Below are positions 55,301 through 63,660 of a DNA stretch of 64,000 nucleotides, one piece after another. Below the pieces are notes generated by a model, which was not told where the DNA came from, did not search any database, and saw only the letters and a program-made list of their open reading frames with translations. The stretch comes from Rhizobium sp. BK418 (lineage in GTDB: Bacteria > Pseudomonadota > Alphaproteobacteria > Rhizobiales > Rhizobiaceae): NCBI RefSeq assembly GCF_004341105.1, contig NZ_SLZK01000007.1, positions 350,247 to 414,246 of the forward strand. Reading direction: 5' to 3'. Position numbers and translations under genes: made by a program. Positions within the stretch are counted from its first letter, which is position 1. Each line of letters begins with the position of its first letter.

Positions 55301-55423
55301 TGGCGTGATCTCCGGAAACTGTGAAACAGGTATGGTAACGAGGGCGATGGCGCCAGCGAGCGTGATGGCAATGGCGATGACCATTGCCAGCCGGGGCCGC
55401 TTGATGAATATCCCGGCCAGCAC
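52307..55423 (-). CDS. RND efflux pump (AcrB/MexB family), second system
   Basis: A 1038-residue inner membrane pump of the HAE1 group. It has the family start (IFIKRPRLAMVIAIAITLAG), helix-4 Asp pair in GLVVDDAIVVVENVQRV, and C-terminal AAKNAILIVEFSKEAHEAG. The start is a GTG at 55423, 1 bp after the adaptor stop; the longer ORF from 55540 lies inside the adaptor gene. It is encoded with the adaptor directly upstream. Its sequence differs clearly from the 42235-45402 pump, so they are separate systems rather than a recent duplication. Confidence 0.93.
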   Translation of the reverse strand: MLAGIFIKRPRLAMVIAIAITLAGAIALVTIPVSQFPEITPPTVQVTASYPGADAQTLAQTVAAPIEQQVNGVEGMTYMSSSASASGTYALTVTFAVGTDPDIAQINVQNRVALAQAQLPATVRNLGVNVRSQQSNFLMVVNLFSPGGTHDSLFLSNFAKINIADPLSRVRGVGSAQIMGALDYSMRIWLNPIRMAALSIVPSDVTTAIQQQNIQAAAGLIGAPPIADTQVLQYSISALGPLSDPTQFGDIIVRTNNEGGIVRIRDIARVELGAASYNSVGLLDGQPTATIALYQSPGSNAIAVARDVRTQLNALQSRLPADVSYRVVYDATAFVNATITEIIHTLVLTGIIVILVVYLFLQSWRATLIPALTIPVSLVGVFAILLVLGYSANTVTLFAIILAIGLVVDDAIVVVENVQRVLAEDPGISPAEAAEAAMKQVTGPIISTTLVLVAIFAPVGFLPGITGELYRQFAVTIIAAVAISSVNALTLSPALCAILLRHGDAREKGPFAYFNRGLNKVRKGYVGTVASLARRSVVAGLIILLIAGICAWMFGRTPTGFLPTEDQGIVFVNVQLPDAAALPRTQAVLDRVTQAVRTINGVDSVITVSGTSLLSGAQQPNSGLVLLVLKPWSERMTAETGLGGVLMQLNRSLASISEANVIAFPPPSIPGLGVSGGFDLRLQALGGQSPEELAQVTRSFIVSANSNPRIGAAFSTFSAEVPGLYLNLDRVRAENLHVPTATIFDTLQTQLGSSFVNNFNIMGQTYQVNVAADSQYRGRTDDILNLYVRSTTGAMVPLRALVSVSQTLQPTLLPRYNQFTAATVNGQPAAGVSSGQAMEALTAAAGSLPEGYGFEWSGLSYQEATASAQTVTIFVLALIFGYLFLVAQYESWSIPLSVITSVAVAILGALIGIHVAGIDLNVYVQIGLVLLVGLAAKNAILIVEFSKEAHEAGQDLVSAAIEGAHIRFRAVLMTALATIFGALPLVFASGAGAASRVAIGMTIIAGMLAAAAIGIILIPALYVFFDSIGRYFRRRQTA

Positions 55424-55424
55424 G

Positions 55425-56609
55425 CTAGTTTCCCGCAGTTGACGGTTGAGGGCGGACGACGATACCGGGATGAATTCTCTGAATACCGGCGACGATGACC
55501 ATCTCTCCATCCGCGAGACCCGATGAAATCGACCAATCACCCTCGATCTTATCGCCAGTCGTCACACGGCGGATCGTCGCGCGGTTGTCTTGGCCGAGAA
55601 CAAAGACATAGCTACCATCCCGATCCTTTTGGATTGCCGCAGCCGGGACGCCTATGACCTTACGAGGTTCGCCAGCTTCGACCTTCACTTTCATCGTCTG
55701 TCCGGGGACAAGAAGTGAGTCAGGATTCGAGAAATCCGCGAAAACGGCAATCGTACCCGTCTGAGGATCGACCGCATTGTCGACAAAGACGACCGCACCC
55801 GGATTGGGATAGGCAGTGCCGTCGGAGAGTTCCAGCCTCGGCCTGAATTGGTCGAGTTGTGATCCCACGCCCTGCCCTTTTTTCTGAAGCGCACGAACCA
55901 CCGCCAGATATTGCTGGTCGGAAATCGAGAACACCACCCGGATAGGATCGGTCTGCACGACAGATGCCAAGGCTCCAGTGCTTTGAGACACGAGATTGCC
56001 CTTGGTCACGAGAGCGCGTCCGATGCGGCCGGAGATGGGCGCGGCGATATCGGTGTAGGACAGGTTGAGGGACGACGTTTCGACCTGGGCCTTTGCCTGC
56101 GCCACATCGGCCTGCGCCTGATGCACCCTTGCCACGGCAACATCGCGATCAGTCGAGGCCTGATCAAAAGCAGCCTGAGTAGTAGTATTGCCGCGCAACA
56201 GCTCGCGTTGACGGTTGAGCGTAATCTCTGCCTGCGCGGCATTAAGCTTCGCCACTTCGAGAGCGGCCTCCGCTGACGACAATGTGGCATCGGCGCTGTG
56301 CAGGGCAGCGAGATATCCACCCTTTTCAATGCTGAACGCGGGCTCCCCTGCCTTGAGAAGGCCGCCCTCGGTAAATTTGACCTCTTCCAGGACGCCGCTG
56401 ACTCGGGCGTAGAGGTTGACCCGCTGGATCGCTACGACCGAACCCAGAAACTCATAATTGCTGGTGAATTCAATGAGCCGCGCCGGCGCGACCTCTACTG
56501 CGGGTTCTGTTCCTTCCTGCGCCCCGGCGTCATTCAGAACAGCAGTTGCAACAAGCAGGGCAGACGCTGCGAGACAGCTGCGCAAGCTTGCATATATACG
56601 AAGTCTCAT
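55425..56609 (-). CDS. RND efflux periplasmic adaptor, second system
   Basis: A 394-residue membrane-fusion protein with a Sec signal (SCLAASALLVATAVLNDAGA) but no lipobox, unlike the first system. The biotinyl-lipoyl and hairpin region reads SVVAIQRVNLYARVSGVLEE to SSLNLSYTDIAAPISGRIG. The beta-barrel part (IRVVFSISDQQYLAV; NAVDPQTGTIAVFADF) follows. It is first in the two-gene operon with the pump; no outer-membrane factor is present. Confidence 0.92.
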   Translation of the reverse strand: MRLRIYASLRSCLAASALLVATAVLNDAGAQEGTEPAVEVAPARLIEFTSNYEFLGSVVAIQRVNLYARVSGVLEEVKFTEGGLLKAGEPAFSIEKGGYLAALHSADATLSSAEAALEVAKLNAAQAEITLNRQRELLRGNTTTQAAFDQASTDRDVAVARVHQAQADVAQAKAQVETSSLNLSYTDIAAPISGRIGRALVTKGNLVSQSTGALASVVQTDPIRVVFSISDQQYLAVVRALQKKGQGVGSQLDQFRPRLELSDGTAYPNPGAVVFVDNAVDPQTGTIAVFADFSNPDSLLVPGQTMKVKVEAGEPRKVIGVPAAAIQKDRDGSYVFVLGQDNRATIRRVTTGDKIEGDWSISSGLADGEMVIVAGIQRIHPGIVVRPQPSTAGN

Positions 56610-57101
56610 CTCGCGCTTCCCAGTCTAGAGCGTCGACTGCATCGACCATGCGTCCTGAAACTTGTGCTTTCGTTCCGAAAATCCACTTGGGAGCGTATCA
56701 CCGACCCTCTGTGAGCCGGGCCTTCCCGTGAAACTTCGTCATAACGCGTGATGAAATGCCATAACTGCGCGCCGCTGTACCTACGCAATCGCAACGCAGC
56801 GGAGCGACGTGAGAGCAGTAACCGTCATGATTCCGACGACCGAAAACCAACCGACAAGCTTCCGTCAGATAAACCCGCTGGCGCTGGCGCGCCGTCGAAG
56901 CCTTTCGTCAGGCAGCCAGCGTTGATCTCGGTCTATGTTGCGTTCATGTCCCAGCAAATATGCAAACGTCCGGCGCGCACTTCCGATTGCGGCGCCAGAA
57001 AGAGACGGTGTGTAAAGTTGTGGGATTCTCAACTGATTTCTTCGCAAAGCCGAAGACATAGAATGCCCGTGGTTTAACTCAATGTCGTTGCGGGAGCTCC
57101 C
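56610..57101. other. intergenic region before DUF1269 gene
   Basis: A 492-bp stretch of lower GC with no supported gene. A 109-codon plus-strand frame at 56748-57077 lacks a ribosome site and any recognisable domain. It should contain the promoters of the adaptor (minus strand) and DUF1269 (plus strand) genes. Confidence 0.4.
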
Positions 57102-57626
57102 ATGTCAGACCTGATCGTCATCGTTTACCCCACGGAATCCAAGGCCGAAGAAGTCCGGCAACGACTCATCGAGCTCCAGAAGGAATATTTGATCAAGCTT
57201 GGCGACGCCGTCATCGCCACCAAGACGGAGTCTGGAAAGATCAAGCTCAACCAGCTTATGAATACCACGGCAACCGGCGCGATCTCTGGCAGCTTCTGGG
57301 GCCTGCTCATCGGCGTGCTGTTCCTCAACCCGCTCCTTGGGGTAGCCATCGGGGCAGCGTCGGGCGCCATTGGAGGCGCCTTGACCGATGTCGGCATAAA
57401 CGATGCCTTCATGAAGGATCTTTCCGCCAGCCTGCATCCGGGGAACGGTGCCCTGTTCCTGCTGGTCCAGACGATGACATCGGACAAAGTGTTGAAGGAA
57501 ATTGAGGGATTCGGCGGCCACGTGCTCAAGACGTCGCTCGACGAAACCAAGGAGCAGACGCTTCGCGACGCTCTTCAGCGGGCCTCCAAGGCGGCTGAAG
57601 CAGAGGCAGTAGAGAAGTCTGCCTGA
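57102..57626 (+). CDS. DUF1269 domain-containing membrane protein
   Basis: A 174-residue DUF1269 protein: a soluble N-terminal part (SDLIVIVYPTESKAEEVRQR), a glycine-zipper hydrophobic segment (about 60-95; GSFWGLLIGVLFLNPLLGVA) and a C-terminal region with LHPGNGALFLLVQTMTSDKV. Members are small stress-associated membrane proteins of unknown activity. Beside arcA/arcD it suggests an acid or low-oxygen stress island (inference). The ribosome site is GGGAG. Confidence 0.88.
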   Translation: MSDLIVIVYPTESKAEEVRQRLIELQKEYLIKLGDAVIATKTESGKIKLNQLMNTTATGAISGSFWGLLIGVLFLNPLLGVAIGAASGAIGGALTDVGINDAFMKDLSASLHPGNGALFLLVQTMTSDKVLKEIEGFGGHVLKTSLDETKEQTLRDALQRASKAAEAEAVEKSA

Positions 57627-57684
57627 GGGGTAGCTTCGCGCTGCATTCGAACGGACTGCGCAAAGGAACGCGAGGAGATATCCG

Positions 57685-57713
57685 GTGCGGCGCTCGAGGG
57701 AGCGATGCCGCAC
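57685..57713. terminator. convergent hairpin between DUF1269 and AI-2E genes
   Basis: GTGCGGC / GCCGCAC arms (7 bp) with an inner GCTC/GAGC extension, lying between the two convergent genes. No T-run follows on either strand, so it could be a rho-dependent or weak bidirectional terminator. Confidence 0.45.
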
Positions 57714-57721
57714 AACCGGCG

Positions 57722-58765
57722 CTATGGTCCCTGGCCGGCGCCCTCCTTGGCGCTCTGCAGATCAGCCAGCCACCGCGTTGCGGGAGATTGTTCGCAGAAT
57801 GTCAGTATGGCGATCGTGATCGGGACTCCGATGAAGGAGCCGAACAATCCCCAAAGAAAAGTCCACAAGAAAACCGAAAACAGCACGATAAACGATGAGA
57901 CAGCCAGCGCGTTCCCGGCCACGCGTGGCTCGATATAGCTGCCGATCACGAATTGGATGATATTGAGGCATACGAAGACAATCAATGCTGCCTGCACGGA
58001 CTCGAATTGGGCCAAGGCATAGAGCGTCGGCAACAACGTCGCAATGAAAGACCCGATAAATGGTATGTAATTCAGTGTGAAGGCGATAACGCCCCACTCA
58101 GCAGCGAATTGAAGGCCGAACGAAAGCGCCAATACCCAGACCATTGCTCCGGTCACAATACTCATGATCGTCCTGATCAAGATGTAGCGACGAAACTTGG
58201 AGGCGGTCACGCTGCAGCCGGTGATCAATATGCGCGCCGTTTCCGCGCTCATCACCGTCCGAATCTTGCGGCTGAGCGGTCTCACCTCGAGAAGGCCGAG
58301 CAGCACATAGACGAGCACCACGAGCCAGAACGAAATCATTGTGTTGAGACGTGCTGTCAGCCCCTGCAGCATCCCAACAGCCCAACGGACGTTGAAGTGC
58401 TCCCCCCAAATGCCGGCGACGACAATACCATGCCCCTCCAGCCATATGGTTGCCTGGTCGTAGAGCATCTGAAAGCGTGGAGCGTCCGATATCAGCGATC
58501 GCGCAATACGCCCGAAGCCCCAGCCGACTACGGAGGCGAAGAGTACAAACACGACGAAGATGACACCGACCACCAGCGCCAGCGCCAGCATCTGCGGCAG
58601 ATGGGACTGAAGCAACCTCTGCATCGGCCATACGATTGCGATGATAAACAGGGCGCAGGCGACCGGAGCAAAAATGACAGCCAGGAGATAGAGAGTGGCA
58701 ACGACCGCGATTGCGGCGATCACGCCAAGGGTGACGGGAACGGTTCGATCTTCAACCATGAACAT
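57722..58765 (-). CDS. AI-2E family transporter (UPF0118/PerM type)
   Basis: A 347-residue membrane protein with about eight helices in the AI-2E layout, a short amphipathic middle segment, and the C-terminal motif LNYIPFIGSFIATLLPTLYA (about 230-249) followed by FGSFIGVPITIAIL. Family members include exporters of the quorum signal AI-2 and Na+/H+-type antiporters. The start at 58765 has an alternative Met at 58759. It overlaps the amidohydrolase remnant's C-terminal reading frame. Confidence 0.88.
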   Translation of the reverse strand: MFMVEDRTVPVTLGVIAAIAVVATLYLLAVIFAPVACALFIIAIVWPMQRLLQSHLPQMLALALVVGVIFVVFVLFASVVGWGFGRIARSLISDAPRFQMLYDQATIWLEGHGIVVAGIWGEHFNVRWAVGMLQGLTARLNTMISFWLVVLVYVLLGLLEVRPLSRKIRTVMSAETARILITGCSVTASKFRRYILIRTIMSIVTGAMVWVLALSFGLQFAAEWGVIAFTLNYIPFIGSFIATLLPTLYALAQFESVQAALIVFVCLNIIQFVIGSYIEPRVAGNALAVSSFIVLFSVFLWTFLWGLFGSFIGVPITIAILTFCEQSPATRWLADLQSAKEGAGQGP

Positions 58766-58789
58766 CCATCGCGACGGCTGAAGCCGTTA

Positions 58790-58942
58790 ATTTGGCCGCT
58801 GAGCTTGTTCTTGTATATCTTCCCATCCTTCACGATCATCAGGAAGTTCTTGTCAGGATCGGCGACAAAACGAAAACGGGTCACCGTCGACGAACAGGAG
58901 ATCGGCAAAGCCACCCACCTCTATGACCTGGAGCCTGCCGAA
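58790..58942 (-). pseudogene. C-terminal scar of an amidohydrolase gene
   Basis: On the minus strand one frame reads LQVIEVGGFADLLFVDGDPF and the neighbouring frame continues VADPDKNFLMIVKDGKIYKN. Joined, these are the hallmark C-terminus of metal-dependent amidohydrolases (GxxADLLxVDGDP...KDGKIYKN). The frame changes near 58865-58870, at an A-rich run. No upstream part exists; the WXXGXW gene ends at 58990. It is the last ~50 residues of a lost gene, left between the AI-2E and WXXGXW genes. Confidence 0.7.
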
Positions 58943-58989
58943 TGGGAGTTACGGAGGAAAACATCGCTCACCTCATTCCCACGAGACGG

Positions 58990-59340
58990 TCATCGCACCC
59001 ATCCCCCTTCGATGAAAAACCAGCTGCCGTTGCGATTGGTCCAGCGTGGCTGACGATAGCGGAAGCCGGGCCTTGCGGGAATCCAGCGGCCGGGTACCCA
59101 TACATAGTCGCGCCTGCGGTGGCTCCATTCCCAGTATCCCGGTACCCAGACAGAGCCACGCCGCGGCGGCGGCTTCGCTCGGGACGGGGACGTGGCGGTG
59201 GACGGTTCGGCCGCCTCCTCGCGTTCTGGGCTTCTACTTCGACAGGGAGGAACACCGCTAATGGTGCGATGGTGACCGGTCAGAAGTGCCTTGAGCAAGA
59301 ACCGTCGCGAAAACATTGTCCGCTCATCTTCGCTTCCCAT
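58990..59340 (-). CDS. WXXGXW repeat-containing protein
   Basis: A 116-residue protein with two clear WVPGYW/WVPGRW repeats (about 70-95) and Arg/Pro-rich flanks; the end reads RWTNRNGSWFFIEGGWVR. These secreted beta-rich proteins are common in Rhizobiales and may bind envelope polymers. The N-terminus (MGSEDERTMFSRRFLLKALL) has a possible Arg/Phe twin-arginine-like start with FSRRFLLK. The start at 59340 follows GGAGG. Confidence 0.75.
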   Translation of the reverse strand: MGSEDERTMFSRRFLLKALLTGHHRTISGVPPCRSRSPEREEAAEPSTATSPSRAKPPPRRGSVWVPGYWEWSHRRRDYVWVPGRWIPARPGFRYRQPRWTNRNGSWFFIEGGWVR

Positions 59341-59385
59341 GATAGCACCTCCGGTTCTCCTCGCGGACACTCTCGCATTGCCGTC

Positions 59386-60642
59386 TCAATAATCGACAGG
59401 GTCGCGGCTGATCGGGCATGTCATGCAGTGGCCACCTCCGCGTCCGCGTCCAAGCTCGGCGCCCACAATCGTGATCACCTCGATGCCCGCCTTGCGCAGC
59501 AATGTGTTGGCATAGGTATTGCGGTCATAGGCATAGACGACGCCTGGCGAAGCACAGACCAGATTCGCACCACTATCCCACTGGGTCCGTTCCCGGACGT
59601 AGTCGTTACCGCCGGTTTCGACGACGCGCATTTTCTCCAGGCCGAGCGCGTCACGAACGGTGTCGACGAAGCTGCCCTTATCCCTGTGGAGTTCGACGCC
59701 GCCGTTGCCGTCCGGGCGATAGGAGAAAGCCTCGATGCCGTTGACAATATCTGGATAGATCAAAACGCAATCGCGGTCGGCGAAGGTGAATACCGTATCG
59801 AGATGCATGGCAGCGCGCAGCTTCGGCATCGCCGCCACGATGACGCGCTCGGCCGCCCCCTTCTCGAAGAGCGCGGCTGCGACCTGGCTGATGGCCTGGC
59901 GAGAAGTGCGTTCGCTCATGCCGATCAACACGTTGCCTTTGCCGATCGGCATGACGTCGCCACCCTCGAAAGTTGCGAGGCCCCAATCCTTGGTCGGATC
60001 GCCCCACCAGACATTTACATTGCCCGCAAAGGCCGGATGGAACTTATAGATCGAGGTCGTGAGGATTGTTTCCTCGTGGCGTGCCGGCCAGTAGAGCGCA
60101 TTGAGCGTCACTCCGCCATAGATCCAGCATGTGGTGTCACGCGTGTAGAGCGTGTTCGGAAGCGGCGGCAGCAGATATTCGTTGACGCCAGCTGCATCGC
60201 GGATCAGCGCCAGTTGCTCGCCGCCCAGCTTCTCCGGAAATTCGTAGGTCGACAGCCCGCCGATCAGCGTCTCGGCGAGTTCGCGATCCGGCAGTCCTTC
60301 GAGATAGGAGCGAACTTCGTTGATGAGGCCGAGACCGATCTGGTTTGGCACGATCTGATTGTCGAGAATCCACTTCTTGGCCTCGGGAACCGCCACCGTC
60401 TCGGTGAGAAGGTTATGCATTTCCAGGACTTCGATGCCGCGGTCGCGCATCTTGGTCATGAAATCGAAGTGGTCGCGCTTGGCGTTCTCGACCCAGAGGA
60501 CATCATCGAAGAGAAGGGCGTCGCAATTGCTCGGTGTCAGACGCTGATGGGCGCGACCAGGGGCGCACACCATGACCTTGCGCAGCTGGCCAACCTCCGA
60601 ATGGACGCCGAAAGCCTGTTGAGCGGAGCTTGCAGAAGACAT
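59386..60642 (-). CDS. arcA: arginine deiminase
   Basis: ArcA, 418 residues, converting arginine to citrulline and ammonia. Catalytic Cys406 is in GGGHCMTCPISRDPVDY at the C-terminus; FEGGDVMPIGKGNVLIGMSE and LRAAMHLDTVFTF (His, Asp) are the other active-site blocks. It lies 15 bp downstream of the arginine/ornithine antiporter gene. arcB and arcC, which complete ATP formation, are not in the window. It serves acid resistance or fermentative energy. Confidence 0.95.
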   Translation of the reverse strand: MSSASSAQQAFGVHSEVGQLRKVMVCAPGRAHQRLTPSNCDALLFDDVLWVENAKRDHFDFMTKMRDRGIEVLEMHNLLTETVAVPEAKKWILDNQIVPNQIGLGLINEVRSYLEGLPDRELAETLIGGLSTYEFPEKLGGEQLALIRDAAGVNEYLLPPLPNTLYTRDTTCWIYGGVTLNALYWPARHEETILTTSIYKFHPAFAGNVNVWWGDPTKDWGLATFEGGDVMPIGKGNVLIGMSERTSRQAISQVAAALFEKGAAERVIVAAMPKLRAAMHLDTVFTFADRDCVLIYPDIVNGIEAFSYRPDGNGGVELHRDKGSFVDTVRDALGLEKMRVVETGGNDYVRERTQWDSGANLVCASPGVVYAYDRNTYANTLLRKAGIEVITIVGAELGRGRGGGHCMTCPISRDPVDY

Positions 60643-60656
60643 GCCTTACCTCCTCT

Positions 60657-62090
60657 TCAGATTGTCAGGTAACCGGTGGACAATCCGACAATCGCAGCAA
60701 CGCAGCCGATGACTGCAGCCGCGAAGATCACCCAATCGGTAACGGTATTGAATATTTTCTTGCCCTGCTCGCGGCGGGCCCAGAAGTAGAGGATCGTGCC
60801 AGGAGCGTAGAGAAGAGCCGATAGAAGGACGAACTTCAACCCGCCGGCAATGATCATGAAGATCGTATAGATCACGGCGATGCCGGCGATGATCATGTCG
60901 CGTCGACGCTCCTCCGGCCTGACCTCATAGGTCTCCCCGCCCTGCGCGACGAGATAGCCATATGCCGCGACGAACAGATAGGGGATCAGGGACATGGCGC
61001 TGGTCAGGTTCAACATCAGCGCAAACGCGTCTTGAGACCAGTAGGTGCTTATCACGAAGAGCTGGACGATGATGTTTGTCAGCCAAAGTGCTGCAGACGG
61101 TACCCTGTTCTGGTTTTCGGTGCCGAAGATACGGGGCATGTCGTCGGTGCGTGCGGCAACATAGAGGACTTCCGCGCACACGAGCGACCAAGCGAGATAA
61201 GCGCCCAGAACCGAGATGATGACACCGGCGCTGATGAAGACGGCTCCCCACGGCCCGACGACGGCTGCCAGAACGCCGGCCATCGAAGGCTGCGACATCG
61301 CCGCAATCTCTGGACGCTGCAAGGCGGCGTACGGGAGCAACGTCACCAGCACCATAAGCGCAGTAACGCCGATGAACCCGACGATAGTGGCCGTCCCGAC
61401 ATCGGAACGGGTTTGGGCATAGCGGGAATAGTTGCTCGCGCCCTCGATACCGATGAAAACGAAGACGGTCGCCAACATCGTCGCTCGAACCTGCTCCAGC
61501 AGCGAGGCCGCCGGCATTCCTTCGCCACCCCAAAAATTGGCGCGAAACAGCTCGAGTTTGAACGCGACGGCAAGCAGCACGATAAACGTGAGGATCGGGA
61601 CGATCTTGGCGACAGTGACGACGGTATTGATGAAGGCCGCCTGTTGCACGCCCCTAAGGATCATGAAGTGGAACAGCCAGATGCCCATCGACGCCACGAC
61701 GATTGCGACCAGTGTGTTGCCGTCGCCGAAGACCGGAAAGAACCGGCCCAGCGTGGACTTGATCAGGACCCAATAGGAGACGTTGCCGATGCAACTGCCG
61801 ATCCAATAGCCGAAAGCCGACAGGAAACCGGGATAGTCGCCGAACCCGGCCTTGGCATAGGCATAGACGCCGGCATCGAGATCCGGCTTGCGCTCCGCCA
61901 GCGCCTGGAAGATGCGGGCGAGCATGTACATACCGCCGCCGGCGATGCACCACGCGATGATCGCGCCGAAGGGACCAGTCGCCGCGCCGAATGTACGGGG
62001 AAGCGAGAAGATACCCGCTCCCACCATCGAACCGACAACCATCGCTGTCAGCGCGAACAACGAAAATTTTTGCGTAGATCCGGAAGCCAT
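60657..62090 (-). CDS. arcD: arginine/ornithine antiporter (APC family)
   Basis: A 477-residue APC antiporter with about twelve helices. The substrate-binding start (AMVVGSMVGAGIFSLPRTFG, 16-35) with the GAG motif and EGASNYSRYAQTRSDVG near 210 are family-typical. Directly upstream of arcA, it probably swaps arginine for ornithine or citrulline at the inner membrane. It is paralogous to the gene at 62233-63660. Confidence 0.93.
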   Translation of the reverse strand: MASGSTQKFSLFALTAMVVGSMVGAGIFSLPRTFGAATGPFGAIIAWCIAGGGMYMLARIFQALAERKPDLDAGVYAYAKAGFGDYPGFLSAFGYWIGSCIGNVSYWVLIKSTLGRFFPVFGDGNTLVAIVVASMGIWLFHFMILRGVQQAAFINTVVTVAKIVPILTFIVLLAVAFKLELFRANFWGGEGMPAASLLEQVRATMLATVFVFIGIEGASNYSRYAQTRSDVGTATIVGFIGVTALMVLVTLLPYAALQRPEIAAMSQPSMAGVLAAVVGPWGAVFISAGVIISVLGAYLAWSLVCAEVLYVAARTDDMPRIFGTENQNRVPSAALWLTNIIVQLFVISTYWSQDAFALMLNLTSAMSLIPYLFVAAYGYLVAQGGETYEVRPEERRRDMIIAGIAVIYTIFMIIAGGLKFVLLSALLYAPGTILYFWARREQGKKIFNTVTDWVIFAAAVIGCVAAIVGLSTGYLTI

Positions 62091-62232
62091 GAGACACCCA
62101 CCCGATCACTCGTAGGTTGCTTTTCGAAAGTTTATGCCTCAATTTCACCACCGGCGAATGAGCGCAAAATCTCACCTGTGTGCTAGGCGTCCCTTTTTTC
62201 CTCGATAGGTCTCCGATCTCATCCCCGACGGT

Positions 62233-63660
62233 TCAGACGGTAATGCGGCCGGTCAGGAGGGAGTAGATTGCGACGGCAGCGGCGATGGCTGCTGCCGCAA
62301 AGATAACCAGTTCGACCATGCTGAAGACGGCTCTGCGCTGCTCGCGGCGCGCCATGATGAATAGCACGCTACCCGGGCCGTAAATGGCGGCGGACAATAG
62401 AAGATGTGTTGTTCCAGCTGCATAAATCAGCCAGATCGTATAAATGAGCGCAATGCCCGATCGCACGAACTCGCCGCGATGACTAGCCGGACCGCGATCA
62501 TAGGTTTCTCCTGTCCAGGCAAGCTTGAAGCCATAGGCAGCGACGAGGAGATAGGGAATGAGTATCATCGAACTTGTCAGCTCGAGCGCCAGCCGGAAGG
62601 CATATTGGGCAAACAACGTGAGGATCAGGAATATCTGGACAAGGATATTGGTGAGCCACAGGGCATTCGACGGAACACCGTTCTTGTTCTCATGAGAGAG
62701 AAACCGGGGCATCGTTTCGTATCTAGCGGCTGAAAAGAGGATTTCGGCTGCAAGCAGAACCCAGGACAAGTAGGCGCCTGCCACAGAAATGATCAGGCCC
62801 GCACTGACGAACATGGCACCCCACGGGCCGACGACAGCATCGAGAACACCGGCCATCGATGGATTTCTAAGCCGAGCGAGATCCTCGTTCCGCATCACTC
62901 CATAGGACAACATCGTGACGAGAACGAGCAGGCAAAGTACCCCGAAGAACCCCAGAAGTGTCGCGATGCCGACATCAGAGCGATTGCGGGCATAGCGCGA
63001 GTAGACGCTTGCTCCTTCGATGCCGACGAACACGAAAACAGTGACGAGCATCGTCGCACGAACCTGGCCAGCTACGTCTCCTAAAGTCGCTCCGCCACCC
63101 CAGAAATTGGTGGTGAAGACATCGGTCTTGAAGCCGAAAAATACCAGGACAACGAACAGGAGTATGGGAATGATCTTGGCGAAGGTGACGATCGTGTTAA
63201 TCGCGGCCGCCTCTCTTATGCCGCGCAAAATGAGAAAATGGACAACCCAGAGAAGGATCGACGACGTCGCGACCGCAATGACGGTGTTGCCATCTCCGAA
63301 GATCGGAAAGAACAGGCCGAGCGTCGACTTGATCAGCACAAAATAGGATACGTTACCGAGAAGGGCTGCCGCCCAATAGCCAAGCGCGGACAGGAAGCCG
63401 AGATAATCGCCGAAGCCGACCTTGGCATAGGCGTAGATGCCGGCATCGAGATCTGGCCTGCGTCGCGAGAGCGATTGGAACACGAAGGCCAGCATTAACA
63501 TGCCGACACCGGCAATCGACCAGGCAACCAGAGCCCCAAATGGTCCCGTTGCTCGGCCAAAGGCTTGCGGTAGCGAGAAAATCCCTGCGCCGACCATCGA
63601 GCCGACGCACATCGCCATCAGCGCCCATAGGGAAAATTTCTGTTCAGACGCAGAGATCAT
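62233..63660 (-). CDS. arcD: second arginine/ornithine-type APC antiporter
   Basis: A 475-residue paralogue of the upstream-type ArcD: AMCVGSMVGAGIFSLPQAFG and EGASVYSRYARNRSDVGIAT are matched throughout. The start is taken at 63660 (MISASEQKFSLWALMAM); the longer frame from 63831 would put a perfect palindrome within the coding region. It precedes arcD and arcA on the same strand with a 142-bp gap before arcD. It may exchange arginine with ornithine or agmatine/putrescine. Confidence 0.9.
   Translation of the reverse strand: MISASEQKFSLWALMAMCVGSMVGAGIFSLPQAFGRATGPFGALVAWSIAGVGMLMLAFVFQSLSRRRPDLDAGIYAYAKVGFGDYLGFLSALGYWAAALLGNVSYFVLIKSTLGLFFPIFGDGNTVIAVATSSILLWVVHFLILRGIREAAAINTIVTFAKIIPILLFVVLVFFGFKTDVFTTNFWGGGATLGDVAGQVRATMLVTVFVFVGIEGASVYSRYARNRSDVGIATLLGFFGVLCLLVLVTMLSYGVMRNEDLARLRNPSMAGVLDAVVGPWGAMFVSAGLIISVAGAYLSWVLLAAEILFSAARYETMPRFLSHENKNGVPSNALWLTNILVQIFLILTLFAQYAFRLALELTSSMILIPYLLVAAYGFKLAWTGETYDRGPASHRGEFVRSGIALIYTIWLIYAAGTTHLLLSAAIYGPGSVLFIMARREQRRAVFSMVELVIFAAAAIAAAVAIYSLLTGRITV

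Noticed and set aside
58942..60672. 576-codon plus-strand ORF
   Set aside because: It is antisense to arcA, whose active-site motifs prove the minus-strand frame; it lacks domains and a ribosome site.
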